Under the pieces are notes generated by a model. It was not told the origin of the DNA. It made no database searches and was given only the letters and a program-made list of their open reading frames with translations. From the NCBI RefSeq assembly GCF_016862795.1, contig NZ_BONQ01000204.1, positions 1 through 37,827 of the forward strand: a stretch of 37,827 bases of DNA. The letters are read 5' to 3'. The first letter of the stretch is position 1; the number at the start of each line of letters is the position of its first letter. Position numbers and translations under genes: made by a program. Positions 8,877 through 17,065 of the stretch are shown here, in pieces. This stretch comes from Dactylosporangium siamense. GTDB taxonomy: Bacteria; Actinomycetota; Actinomycetes; Mycobacteriales; Micromonosporaceae.

Positions 8877-10202
8877 CTACCGGATGCTGAGATCGCTTCC
8901 GAGTGGTGGCAGGACCCGGGCGAAGGCTGTGCTGGCGAAGTGCCAGTTGTGTCCGCCGCTTCCGGTGAACTCGTGTGACGTGATGCCGGCGGTCGCCGCT
9001 GAGCGGGCAAGCTCTCGGGCGGTGGCGATGCCTCGCAGGTCGTCAGCACCCGCGGCGAACCATGCGGTGACCCCGTCGTAGTGGTGCGTGGCGAGCAGCC
9101 GGGCTGGATCATGGGCTTCCTCGTCGGTGACCGAGCCGTTGTACAGCTGGAGTGTCGTCTGGGCGTTGCGGAGGGTGGGCCGCGGCTCGCCGCCGAGGTC
9201 GACGAGGTGGCGGTAGACGTCGGGGTGGGCGATCACGAGATCGGCCGCGCAGGTGCCGCCCTCGGAGAAGCCGACGACGCCCCACGTCTCGGGGTCGTGC
9301 CTGAGGTGCAGGGTGGCGGTGACGAACGCCGGGATGTCGACGGTGAGGAAGGTTTCGGCGTTGCCATTCTGGCCGTCGACGCATTCGGTGTCGCGGTACG
9401 TCGCGCCGTTCTGGTCGGCGAAGACGAGCACCGGGGCGATGCCGTGGTGCTCGGCGGCGTAGGTGGCGTCGGTGGTGACGGCCTGGCCGGCCTCCGGCCA
9501 TTGGCTGGTCCAGCCGGGCACGCCGGCGAGGACGAGCAGGACCGGCAGGTCCGGCCGGGGCGCCGTGAAGTAGGCCGGTGGGAGGTAGACGTAGCCTGGC
9601 CGGTGCGCGAAGTGTGAGTCGGTGGCTGGCATGTCGAACGCGCCGAGCACGCCCTCGGCGCGGGCGTCCGGCGACGTGCCACGGAGTGTCCGTTCGAGGT
9701 CGCCGCCGCTCAGTGCGCCGGTGTGGTCGAGAAGGTCTCCCACGTTCGGCCAGACGGCATAGATCTGGTTGACGAACAGGAGTCCCCCGGCGAGGGTCAA
9801 GGGGACGGCGGCTACGGCGGTGATCCGGCGGATGACCCCGGGGCGCGGCAGCGCGAGGGGTATGCCGAGGACGGCTGCCACAATCGCGGCGAACCACAGG
9901 TCGAACATCGGCGGATAGCGGTCGCGGACCGTGTCGGTCAGCCGCAGCAGCACGACGGTCGCCGCAGTGAGGGCCGTCGCCGACGCCAGCAGCAGCGGCA
10001 GGGTGCGCAGCAGCCATCGCCGGTCCCGACGAATCCAGGAGCCGGTCAGGCCGGCCAGGGCGAGCAGTTCGACGGCGTGAGCGACGGTGGGGTTGAGCAG
10101 CGGCACGTCGTCGAACACCCCGGAGTGCGCGGCGAAGACGGCGGCCAGGAGCACCACGATCACTGTCGCGGTGAGGGTGGTCTTGCGGGTACACCACATC
10201 AT
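8877..10202 (-). CDS. Membrane-anchored esterase-family alpha/beta hydrolase
   Basis: The 441-residue product has an N-terminal half with four or five hydrophobic helices (TVIVVLLAAVFAAHSGVF, LLPLLLASATALTAATVVLL, WFAAIVAAVLGIPLAL, AAVPLTLAGGLLFVNQIYAV) followed by an extracytoplasmic hydrolase of the esterase-D/antigen-85 type. Motifs are YVYLPPAYF, the nucleophile elbow GFSEGG (Ser313), and a C-terminal His region GGHNWH (His418 or His421). Similar membrane-plus-esterase proteins in actinobacteria are linked to envelope lipid or acyl transfer (family knowledge). The start is set at ATG 10202, since CAGG lies 8-9 bases upstream; GTG 10208 is also possible. It follows the GT2-GtrA gene by 13 bases and is probably the last gene of that operon. 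Confidence 0.82.
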   Translation of the reverse strand: MMWCTRKTTLTATVIVVLLAAVFAAHSGVFDDVPLLNPTVAHAVELLALAGLTGSWIRRDRRWLLRTLPLLLASATALTAATVVLLRLTDTVRDRYPPMFDLWFAAIVAAVLGIPLALPRPGVIRRITAVAAVPLTLAGGLLFVNQIYAVWPNVGDLLDHTGALSGGDLERTLRGTSPDARAEGVLGAFDMPATDSHFAHRPGYVYLPPAYFTAPRPDLPVLLVLAGVPGWTSQWPEAGQAVTTDATYAAEHHGIAPVLVFADQNGATYRDTECVDGQNGNAETFLTVDIPAFVTATLHLRHDPETWGVVGFSEGGTCAADLVIAHPDVYRHLVDLGGEPRPTLRNAQTTLQLYNGSVTDEEAHDPARLLATHHYDGVTAWFAAGADDLRGIATARELARSAATAGITSHEFTGSGGHNWHFASTAFARVLPPLGSDLSIR

Positions 10203-10215
10203 GACCACGACCTGT

Positions 10216-11454
10216 TCAGCCGGTTGGGCGGAAGACCCAGCCGCGCATGAGGAGGAATCGCACCAGGGTGGCGCTCAGGTTGGCGACGACGAGCACCGCC
10301 ATTTCCAGGATCCGGGTCGGGTGCGGGTTGCACCGGTTGAGGGCGGCGAGCGCGCCGCTGGTCATGGCGAGCCCGAGCGCGAAGATGAGCATGCCCTGGA
10401 ATTGGTGCAGGACGGCCCGTTCCCGCCCGTGGACGCCGAATGTCAGGCGCCGGTTTGCGGTGGTGTTGACAACCGCGGTGATGAGCAACGCGAGGAGGTT
10501 CGCCAGCTGGGCACCGGCGGTGAGGCGTATCGCCGCGAACAAGGCGAGATAGGCGGCTGTGCTCAGCACTCCTACCGTCGTGAACCGCGCCAGTTGGCCC
10601 GGCATGCCAACCGGTACGCCTGGGATGTCCGGCTGGAGCGGTGCGCGGCCGAATTGGGCGCGCAGATTGGTGAGGGACGGCGTTGCGGTGAGCACCTCGC
10701 GGGCGAGGCGAGCGATGCCCATGAGGTCGGCGAGGGCGGTGGCCAGGATGTCGACCCGGGTGTCCGGGTCGTCGACCCAGTCGACCGGGACCTCGTGGAT
10801 GCGCAGGCCGGCGCGCTGGGCGAGGATCAGCAGTTCGGTGTCGAAGAAGAAGCCGGTGTCCTGGATGAGCGGGAGCACCTGGTCGGCCACGTCCTTACGG
10901 ATCGCTTTGAAGCCGCACTGTGCGTCGGAGAAGTCGGCGTGCAGCGCGCTGTGGAGGATGAGGTTGTAGCAGCGGGAGATGCATTCGCGTTTGGCTCCCC
11001 GCACCACGCGGGCGCCGCCGGTCAGGCGGGTGCCGATGGACACGTCGGAGTGCCCGGACAGCAGTGGCGCGACCAGTGGCAGCAACGCCGCCAGGTCGGT
11101 GGACAGGTCGACGTCCGTGTAGGCGAGCACCTGGGCGTGCGACGCCGTCCACGCCGCGCGCAGCGCCCGGCCGCGCCCCTTCTCCGCGACGTGCAGGACG
11201 CCGATCCCGGACAGTTCCCCGGCCAGGGTGTGCGCGACGTGGAGCGTGCCGTCGGTGCTGCCGTTGTCGGCCACCGTGATCCGGAAGGGGTACGGGAACG
11301 TCGCGGTGAGGTTGGCGTGCAGGCGCCGTACGCACGGCGCCAGATCCGTCTCCTCGTTGTAGACGGGCACGACGAGGTCCAGGACAGGCTCGTCGGGACC
11401 CGGGACGTCGGTCCGCACGGGGCAGGTCGCACCAGGAATCCGCACATCGGCCAC
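10216..11454 (-). CDS. Bifunctional GT2 glycosyltransferase / GtrA-family protein
   Basis: The 412-residue product joins two domains. The N-terminal GT2 domain (to about 260) has LVVPVYNEE, the nucleotide-sugar contact DNGSTDGT, the DxD-type YTDVDLSTDL, and DAQCGFKAIRKD, as in dolichyl/polyprenyl-phosphate hexosyltransferases. The C-terminal domain (about 280-412) has four hydrophobic helices with FTTVGVLSTAAYLALF and NTTANRRLTFG, the GtrA/DPMS signature. It likely makes a polyprenyl-phosphate sugar, and the GtrA part may help move it across the membrane. The GTG at 11454 is chosen as start: the frame is open further upstream but that part lies inside the GT39 gene and has shadow composition. 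The spacing to the GT39 stop is 4 bases, indicating coupling. Confidence 0.9.
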   Translation of the reverse strand: MADVRIPGATCPVRTDVPGPDEPVLDLVVPVYNEETDLAPCVRRLHANLTATFPYPFRITVADNGSTDGTLHVAHTLAGELSGIGVLHVAEKGRGRALRAAWTASHAQVLAYTDVDLSTDLAALLPLVAPLLSGHSDVSIGTRLTGGARVVRGAKRECISRCYNLILHSALHADFSDAQCGFKAIRKDVADQVLPLIQDTGFFFDTELLILAQRAGLRIHEVPVDWVDDPDTRVDILATALADLMGIARLAREVLTATPSLTNLRAQFGRAPLQPDIPGVPVGMPGQLARFTTVGVLSTAAYLALFAAIRLTAGAQLANLLALLITAVVNTTANRRLTFGVHGRERAVLHQFQGMLIFALGLAMTSGALAALNRCNPHPTRILEMAVLVVANLSATLVRFLLMRGWVFRPTG

Positions 11455-11458
11455 AGGA

Positions 11459-13426
11459 CTACCCCGAAAGGTCGTAGATGGTGACGCCGTCGATGGTGGT
11501 GGGGGTGTAATGCCGCTGGATCCAGTTGGCGATCTGCGCGCTGTCGCCGGTACGTGCCCTGCTGACGTCGCTGCCGAGCGGGCCGCCGGCGACGAAGTAG
11601 TGGATCTCCTTGGCGGCGACGTCCTGCTGGAACTGCGCGAGGGTCGGGGTCGGGTCACGGCCGCTGAAGCCGCCGACGGCCATCGCGGGCCGGCCGGTGG
11701 ACAGCTGGTAGGTCGCGGCAGTCCGAGAACCGACCGCCGCCACGACCCACCGGTACGAGTCGTCGTCGCGCTTCAGCAGCGCGAGAACTTGCGGGCTGGG
11801 CTGGCTGAGCTGCCGGTTCAGGACCAACCAGGCGGGCCGGCTGCCGCGAGCGCCCGTGACAGCTCCGAAACCGTCCGCCGCGCCGCCCCACATGGGCCCG
11901 TGCCGCGCCGCGGGCACCTCGGGCCCGGCTGCGGTGTCCGCACCGCCCGATCGCGGCACGGACGCGGTCTGCAGGCTGTACGCCGCCGGGCCGGCCAGTA
12001 CGGCGATCATGGCGCCGGTCGCGGCGGCGACGCGGACCGTACGCAGTGTCCCCGGCCGGCGGGTGAACAGCACCAGCGCCGCCGCGAGGAGACCGGTCAG
12101 CAGCACCGTGCCCCGCAGCCACGGCTCGAAGCGCGGACTGCGGTCCAGCAGCACGTACGACCAGACTGCCGTGCCGGCGACCACGGCCGCGAGCAGCGCC
12201 GTCGCCCGGGCATCGCTCCGCCGGCGCCAGAGCGTGCCCGCTCCCATGCCCACCAGTGCGGCCACGGCCGGCGCAAGGGCGAGGGTGTAGTACGGGTGGA
12301 AGATGCCCGCCATGAAACTGAACACCAGCGCGGCCACCACCAGCCACACGCCCCACAGCACGAACGCGGCCCGCTGCTGGTGGGCCCGTGCCGAGGCCCC
12401 GCCCCGCGCGGCGACCCAGGCGAAGCCGGCGACGCCCAACACCAGCGCCGCAGGCAGCAGCCAAGCGACCTGACCACCCACCGCAGCGCTGAACATGCGT
12501 CCCCAACCGGGCTCTCCCCAACCGATCCGCGGGACGCCGAGACCGGCTGTCTCGTTCCCGGTCAGACGGCCGAAGCCGTTGTATCCCAGCGCGAGTTGCA
12601 GGACGTCGTTGTCGCTCGATCCTCCGACGTAGGGCCGATACCGGGCCGGTGTCAGCTCCACGACTGCCACCCACCAGGCCGCCGAACCCACCATCGCCGC
12701 CCCGGCGACGAGCACCTGCCGAATCCGGCGCCGGACGGGCGTCGGCGCGAAGACCAGAAAGGCGATCGCGAACGCCGGCACGACCAACACCGCCTCCAGC
12801 ATCTTGGCCAGGAAACCGAGGCCGACACAGGCACCGGCCAGCACCAGCCAACCGGTGCGCGCATGCTCCAGCGCCCGGATCACCCCGTACGCACCCGCGA
12901 CGAGCGCCAACGTGAGCAGCGCGTCGGGGTTGTTGAACCGGAACATCAGCGCGGCCACCGGCGTGACGGCGAGGACCACACCGGACAGCAGTGCCGCGCC
13001 GGCCCCGAACCAGCGGCGAACGGCCGAATAGAGCAACGCCACCGTGGCAACGCCTTCCAGTGCCTGCGGCGCCAGAACACTCAACGGGCTCAGGCCGAAG
13101 ATCCGCACCGAAAGGCCCGAAACCCACAGTGCGGCCGGCGTCTTGTCGACGGTGATGAAATTCGAGGCGTCGAACGACCCGAAGAACCAGGCCTTCCAAC
13201 TCGCCGACCCGGCCTGGGCCGCCGCCGCATAGAACGAATTCGCCCACCCCGACGCGCCGAGGCCCCACCCGTACAGGACCGCGGTTGCCAGCAACAGGAC
13301 GATCAGCGCAGGACGAGCCCACACCGGCTCGCCTTCCCCGCCACGCAGCAACCGCTGCCCGGTCCCGAGCCACCGGGGGCACCCAGCTGGGCTGGCCTCG
13401 TCAGCCGGTCTCGTTGCCCTGGCCAC
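11459..13426 (-). CDS. GT39-family (ArnT/YkcB-like) membrane glycosyltransferase
   Basis: This is a 655-residue polytopic protein with about a dozen hydrophobic segments. The first periplasmic loop carries ANSFYAAAAQAGSASWKAWF and the aromatic FGSFDASNFITVDKTPAALW, matching the catalytic loop of ArnT/PMT-like GT-C enzymes that use polyprenyl-phosphate sugars. RFNNPDALLTLALV and GLGFLAKMLEAVLVVPAF are further family marks. The C-terminal 170 residues form a soluble outer domain typical of the YkcB-like group. It very likely uses the lipid-linked sugar made by the downstream GT2-GtrA protein to decorate an envelope acceptor; the acceptor and sugar are unknown. It is the first gene of the three-gene minus-strand cassette, 75 bp after the Nramp gene. 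Confidence 0.88.
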   Translation of the reverse strand: MARATRPADEASPAGCPRWLGTGQRLLRGGEGEPVWARPALIVLLLATAVLYGWGLGASGWANSFYAAAAQAGSASWKAWFFGSFDASNFITVDKTPAALWVSGLSVRIFGLSPLSVLAPQALEGVATVALLYSAVRRWFGAGAALLSGVVLAVTPVAALMFRFNNPDALLTLALVAGAYGVIRALEHARTGWLVLAGACVGLGFLAKMLEAVLVVPAFAIAFLVFAPTPVRRRIRQVLVAGAAMVGSAAWWVAVVELTPARYRPYVGGSSDNDVLQLALGYNGFGRLTGNETAGLGVPRIGWGEPGWGRMFSAAVGGQVAWLLPAALVLGVAGFAWVAARGGASARAHQQRAAFVLWGVWLVVAALVFSFMAGIFHPYYTLALAPAVAALVGMGAGTLWRRRSDARATALLAAVVAGTAVWSYVLLDRSPRFEPWLRGTVLLTGLLAAALVLFTRRPGTLRTVRVAAATGAMIAVLAGPAAYSLQTASVPRSGGADTAAGPEVPAARHGPMWGGAADGFGAVTGARGSRPAWLVLNRQLSQPSPQVLALLKRDDDSYRWVVAAVGSRTAATYQLSTGRPAMAVGGFSGRDPTPTLAQFQQDVAAKEIHYFVAGGPLGSDVSRARTGDSAQIANWIQRHYTPTTIDGVTIYDLSG

Positions 13427-13501
13427 GGCCCCAACGGTAGCTCCGGCCGCTGGCAGGAACAGGGGTGTCGAATGTGTACCGGGTGTGAGAAGCTGCGCTG
13501 G

Positions 13502-15124
13502 TCAGTGGCCGAGCGCGACCTGGACGAGCTTGATGGTGACCAGGATCATCGCGACCGCGAGGTAGAGGCGAAGCGCGCCGATGCCGAGCTTGCGGCCGGC
13601 GGACATGGGGGCGCGGCCGAGTTCTGCCAGCAGCGTCATCCGCCAGTTCTCCCGGTCCTGCCGGTTGATCGGCGCCGCGACGGTCCGGCGGGTGGTGGTG
13701 AGGGCGAAGCCGAGCGCGGCCGCGGCGGCCAGGCCGCAGCCGGCGATGATGGCCAGGATCGCGGTCGTGGTGATGTCCGGGAAGAGGACCGAGGTGGTCA
13801 GGATCACCGAGAGGGTCACCAGGACCGCGACGACCAGCGCGGCGAAGGCGTTGCGCCCGCGGCCGTTGACCCATGGGCCGAGCACGTCTTTGTCGTTGCA
13901 CAGCAGCAGCAGGAACATCGACGCGGACGGCAGCAGAACGCCGGCCAGGACCTGGACGCCCTGGGTGAGCAGGCCCAGCGGTGTGCCGGGCAGCAGGACC
14001 AGGGTCGCGGCGGTGCAGATCAGCAGCGCGTAGACGGCGTAGAAGCCTTTGGCCTGCTTGATCCCGCGGTGCAGGGAGTGCTTGACGCCCAATGCGTCGC
14101 CGAGGGCGTAGGAGGTCGCCAGTGACACCGCGAACGCGCCGATGATCGAGGCGTCCAGCAGCGCGATCGCGAACAGTACCCCAGCCGCGTTGCCCGCGTG
14201 GGCGGCGATCCCGGCCGCCAGCCCGGTGGAGTCGGTGTAGGTGCCGGACCCGGAGGTGCCGGCGAACGCCGCGGCGGCAGCTCCCATGATCGCCCCGGCG
14301 CCGATCACGACAATGAGGACGCCAAGCCACAGGTCGGCCTTCTCGTACCTCATGAACCGCGGTGTGATGCGCTTGTCGACGATGTAGGACTGCTGGAAGA
14401 ACAGCTGCCAGGGGGCGACGGTCGTGCCGACGATGCCGATGATCAGCAGCATGACGGCGGAGAGCTGTCCGGCCCCGCCGGGCATCGTCGGGGTGAGGAA
14501 GCCGCGGGCCATCTGCGAGGTCGCGGGATGGGCCATGACGTAGACCGGGACCAGCAGCAGCGACCCGGCGCAGAACGTGACCGCGATGCGTTCGAACCGG
14601 CGGAAGCTGCCCGTGTACGCCGCGGCGACGATGACCGCGGCGGCCAGCAGCACGGCGGGGACCTTCGGCAGGCCCAGGTACCCGGCCGCGAGGGTGATCC
14701 CGATGAACTCGGTGACGACGGTCAGGGCGTTGAGGATGACCAGGTCGATCACTGAGAAGGCGCCCCAGAACCTCCCGAACCGCTCCAGGATCAGGCGAGC
14801 GTGCCCGACGCCGGTCACGGCACCCAGGCGCACCACCATCTCCTGGTTGACGTACAGCACCGGGACGAGCAGCAGCAGCGTCCACAGCAGCGCGGTGCCG
14901 TAGTTCTGCCCAGCCTGACCGTAGGTGGCGAACGCGCCGGCGTCGTTGTCGCCGACCATGACGATGAGGCCCGGCCCGACGATCGCCAGCAGGGTCATGA
15001 GCTTGCGGCGCGGACCCCGGCGCGAGGTCACGTCGTCCCGGCGGATGGTGCCCAGGGCACCGCGGATGTCGCCGACACGCGCGTCGTCGCGCGCCACGGA
15101 ACGCGTCGTGGTGGTCGTGGTCAT
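13502..15124 (-). CDS. Nramp-related transporter, likely Mg2+ (NRMT-type)
   Basis: This 540-residue membrane protein has the Nramp (SLC11) fold, with about 11 helices. The canonical metal-site motif DPGN in helix 1 is replaced by DNDAG (GPGLIVMVGDNDAGAFATYG), and the helix-6 MPH motif by APW (GTTVAPWQLFFQQS). In classical Nramp proteins the helix-6 Met confers selectivity for transition metals, and its loss is a mark of Nramp-related magnesium transporters. An M-box riboswitch in the leader agrees with a magnesium role. The ATG at 15124 is preceded by GGGAGG (15137-15132, spacing 7), so the open frame further upstream is leader, not protein. Confidence 0.88.
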   Translation of the reverse strand: MTTTTTTRSVARDDARVGDIRGALGTIRRDDVTSRRGPRRKLMTLLAIVGPGLIVMVGDNDAGAFATYGQAGQNYGTALLWTLLLLVPVLYVNQEMVVRLGAVTGVGHARLILERFGRFWGAFSVIDLVILNALTVVTEFIGITLAAGYLGLPKVPAVLLAAAVIVAAAYTGSFRRFERIAVTFCAGSLLLVPVYVMAHPATSQMARGFLTPTMPGGAGQLSAVMLLIIGIVGTTVAPWQLFFQQSYIVDKRITPRFMRYEKADLWLGVLIVVIGAGAIMGAAAAAFAGTSGSGTYTDSTGLAAGIAAHAGNAAGVLFAIALLDASIIGAFAVSLATSYALGDALGVKHSLHRGIKQAKGFYAVYALLICTAATLVLLPGTPLGLLTQGVQVLAGVLLPSASMFLLLLCNDKDVLGPWVNGRGRNAFAALVVAVLVTLSVILTTSVLFPDITTTAILAIIAGCGLAAAAALGFALTTTRRTVAAPINRQDRENWRMTLLAELGRAPMSAGRKLGIGALRLYLAVAMILVTIKLVQVALGH

Positions 15125-15198
15125 GGCGGAACCTCCCGCCCCGCCGAGGGGCGTGCCGTCACGGAGGCGCGCAGCATGCATCCACCCGGCCGGGAGCA

Positions 15199-15218
15199 CG
15201 GTGACGCATCGGTCACCG
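15199..15218 (-). other. Leader hairpin between M-box and Nramp start
   Basis: CGGTGAC (15199-15205) and GTCACCG (15212-15218) form a 7-bp stem with a 6-base loop in the Nramp leader. Two other hairpins lie in the same leader: CCGGCA/TGCCGG at 15390-15406 just after the aptamer, and GCCCC/GGGGC just before the ribosome site. One or more may be part of the riboswitch expression platform, but no U-tract follows any of them. Confidence 0.3.
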
Positions 15219-15418
15219 CAACATCCGGGTCGCCGCAAATAGGGAAGGGAGGGGGCTACCGCGTGCCGGAAACGGAGCACAGGCACAGACAGACGGAGGG
15301 CCTGAATCGGCCAGAATTCCTGGGTTTCATCTGGACTCGCCCCCTCCGGCCAGGGCACGCGAGCGTGCCGAACGATCGCAACGGGAGGTCCGGCATCATG
15401 TGCCGGGTGACACCCCCA

Positions 15419-15588
15419 CTCGTCAGAGCTTTGGCACTCCACGGCGTAGCGCGAGACTTCCGAGAGGTCCTGCCTGCGCAGCCACCTGGCCTTTCCCCTT
15501 AGCCCGGGGAGAGGTGTCCTGATCCGGAGGGTCTCTCGACCGGCGGGATCAGTGGCCTGTGTCCGTGGAGACGCCTCACCGAACGAGG
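15419..15588 (-). ncRNA. M-box (ykoK) magnesium riboswitch
   Basis: Read on the minus strand, the leader holds the conserved M-box blocks in order: GGTGAGGCGT (15580-15571), GGACACAGGCCACTG (15564-15550), GTCGAGAGAC, GGGCTAAGG, GTGCCAAAGCTC (15437-15426) and TGACGAG ending at 15419. This matches the known ykoK/M-box consensus, which folds compactly with Mg2+ and lowers expression of Mg2+ transporter genes. The aptamer ends about 295 bases before the Nramp start codon, so a long expression platform lies between. No clear U-rich intrinsic terminator is seen; Rho-dependent or translational control is possible. Confidence 0.88.
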
Positions 15589-15667
15589 TGTCTCATGAAG
15601 AACACTTCAAAGTATGCGCCCACCCGAGCGGCGGTCCAAGGCCAGTTGGGGCGTGACGAGAAGCTTG

Positions 15668-15823
15668 TTACTGCCTCTTGAGCCGCCGCCACCAATGCAG
15701 ATGTCTGTGCAGATGCCAAATCGGTCGGTCGTCCGGGTGAGCCAGCCGCGACGCGATACACAGCGTCGTCACGGCGCACGTGAGCAACAGCGCCATGAAC
15801 ACCAAGACGCCTGGAAGAACCAT
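15668..15823 (-). CDS. Small single-pass membrane protein
   Basis: A 51-residue frame begins at ATG 15823 and ends at TAA 15670-15668. It has one hydrophobic segment (LPGVLVFMALLLTCAVTTLC) followed by a strongly basic, Trp/His-rich tail (HLHRHLHWWRRLKRQ), the expected inside-positive pattern of a single-pass protein. The frame remains open a little upstream (EFLLGKRWPEGRLR), so the start is uncertain. It lies between the DUF4118 gene and the M-box. No family is recognised; the coding call rests on composition and topology only. Confidence 0.4.
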   Translation of the reverse strand: MVLPGVLVFMALLLTCAVTTLCIASRLAHPDDRPIWHLHRHLHWWRRLKRQ

Positions 15824-15955
15824 CCTCAGCCGCCCTTCGGGCCACCGCTTCCCCAGCAGAAATTCTATGTCACCCAGCGGCTACAACAGCCGCAGCAACA
15901 ATCCCGGGGCAGCACCTGCCCGATGCCCGATGCGCTCGGTGCTCACAGCACAGAC

Positions 15956-16714
15956 CTATCCGGGACCGCGGGTCCCGTCGGACCGCGCGGCGTCGAGGGC
16001 GGCGCCGGTCTGGTCGGCGAGGGTGACGGCGACGAGGCGGGCTTGCAGAGGCACGGCGGCGCCAGGGGTGGGCTGGAGCATGAACCGTCCGTAGAACTGC
16101 CCGGCGGCCGATGCCCGCAGTTCGACCTCTTCGTCCGGGAGCTCGTCGCGGGTGGGGTGCCTGCGGGCACGTCCCTGGGTGATGCTGCCGTCGCGTTCCA
16201 GGCGTGCCGGGTGACCGAGCAGCTTGCCATACTCAAACTGGCATCCCTGCAGGTGCAGCAGGTCGACCAGCTGCGCGCGCACCTGGTCGACCACAACGCG
16301 GCTCTCGGCACCGGACTGGACCAACGCGGTGGTGCGCTCGATCTGCGCCAGCTGGTCGGCGTCGGTGATCGTGACCAGGTGCAGGCGCCGTGCCCGCGCG
16401 GCGAGCTGCGAGACCGCCAGGCCCACGACGAGCAGCAGCACCGCCGTGGCGATGTCGGCGGGCGCGGCGATGGTGAACTGTCCGTAGGGTTGGGTGAGGA
16501 ACAGGTCGAACCACGCTGCGGCCGACAGAGCCGCGAGCGCCCCGGCCAGCCGGCTGCCGTTGGCGGCCACCGCCACGACGACCACGACCAGGACGAGTGC
16601 CGCGTTCGCCGCGGACAGCGTGCCGCGAAACGGGGTCAGTGCCACGGCGATCGCGAGCGGCGCCACAATGGCGGCGGCCAGTGCGAGCAGGTCTCTGCGG
16701 GGATTCTTGGGCAT
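15956..16714 (-). CDS. DUF4118 (KdpD-like membrane) domain protein
   Basis: The 252-residue product starts at ATG 16714, 8 bases after AGGAGG; a GTG nine bases upstream overlaps that ribosome site and is rejected. The N-terminal 120 residues contain three or four helices with GTLSAANAALVLVVVVVAVA, AAWFDLFLTQPYGQFTI and the following helix, as in the DUF4118 region of KdpD-type sensor kinases. The rest is a soluble region (ERTTALVQSGAESRVVVDQV onward) with no histidine-kinase motifs. It is thus a stand-alone DUF4118 protein, common in actinobacteria and of unknown function. It is divergent from the EEP gene 350 bp away. Confidence 0.8.
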   Translation of the reverse strand: MPKNPRRDLLALAAAIVAPLAIAVALTPFRGTLSAANAALVLVVVVVAVAANGSRLAGALAALSAAAWFDLFLTQPYGQFTIAAPADIATAVLLLVVGLAVSQLAARARRLHLVTITDADQLAQIERTTALVQSGAESRVVVDQVRAQLVDLLHLQGCQFEYGKLLGHPARLERDGSITQGRARRHPTRDELPDEEVELRASAAGQFYGRFMLQPTPGAAVPLQARLVAVTLADQTGAALDAARSDGTRGPG

Positions 16715-17065
16715 GGGACGCACCTCCTGCCTCCGGTGTGACCGTAGCGCGCGCGGCGCTCGCGCCCCAGCACGGCGACGGACCAGCCAGGCCCGCGCCG
16801 CTCAGCGGTGCTGACCCGCACCAGGGCGGACGTCCTCGACGCGCACGGTACGCGGCGCATCATGCCGGGCGACGTGCTCGCCAAGTTGCCGAAGCACGCG
16901 GACACGCCCCACATCGCCAACCACTCGGATCGCAGTCCGATGAGAGCGTGTTGCGTCGGGTGGCGTGCCCATCCGAATCGCTGCGCCTGCGGCGATCTAA
17001 GGTCGAGTCCATCCAACGAGCGTGATCGGCGGTAGCCGCCGGATCAGGAGGGCAGGTGCGTCGTT
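16715..17065. other. Intergenic region, no confident gene
   Basis: This 351-bp gap separates the divergent DUF4118 and EEP genes. A plus-strand frame (16808-17035, LTRTRADVLDAHGTRRIMPG) has some protein-like character in its first half but lacks a ribosome site and turns shadow-like later; it may be a relic. A near-palindrome at 17023-17046 (TGATC-GGCGG, loop TAG, CCGCC-G-GATCA, one bulged G) directly precedes the AGGAGG of the EEP gene and could affect its translation. Confidence 0.3.

Noticed and set aside
11510-14125. Long plus-strand frame across the GT39 and Nramp genes
   Set aside because: It spans two real minus-strand genes and the gap between them; Arg/Gln/Gly-rich shadow sequence.
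15125-15442. N-terminal extension of the Nramp protein
   Set aside because: The extended frame overlaps the riboswitch leader, has no Nramp similarity, and GGGAGG is well placed for ATG 15124.
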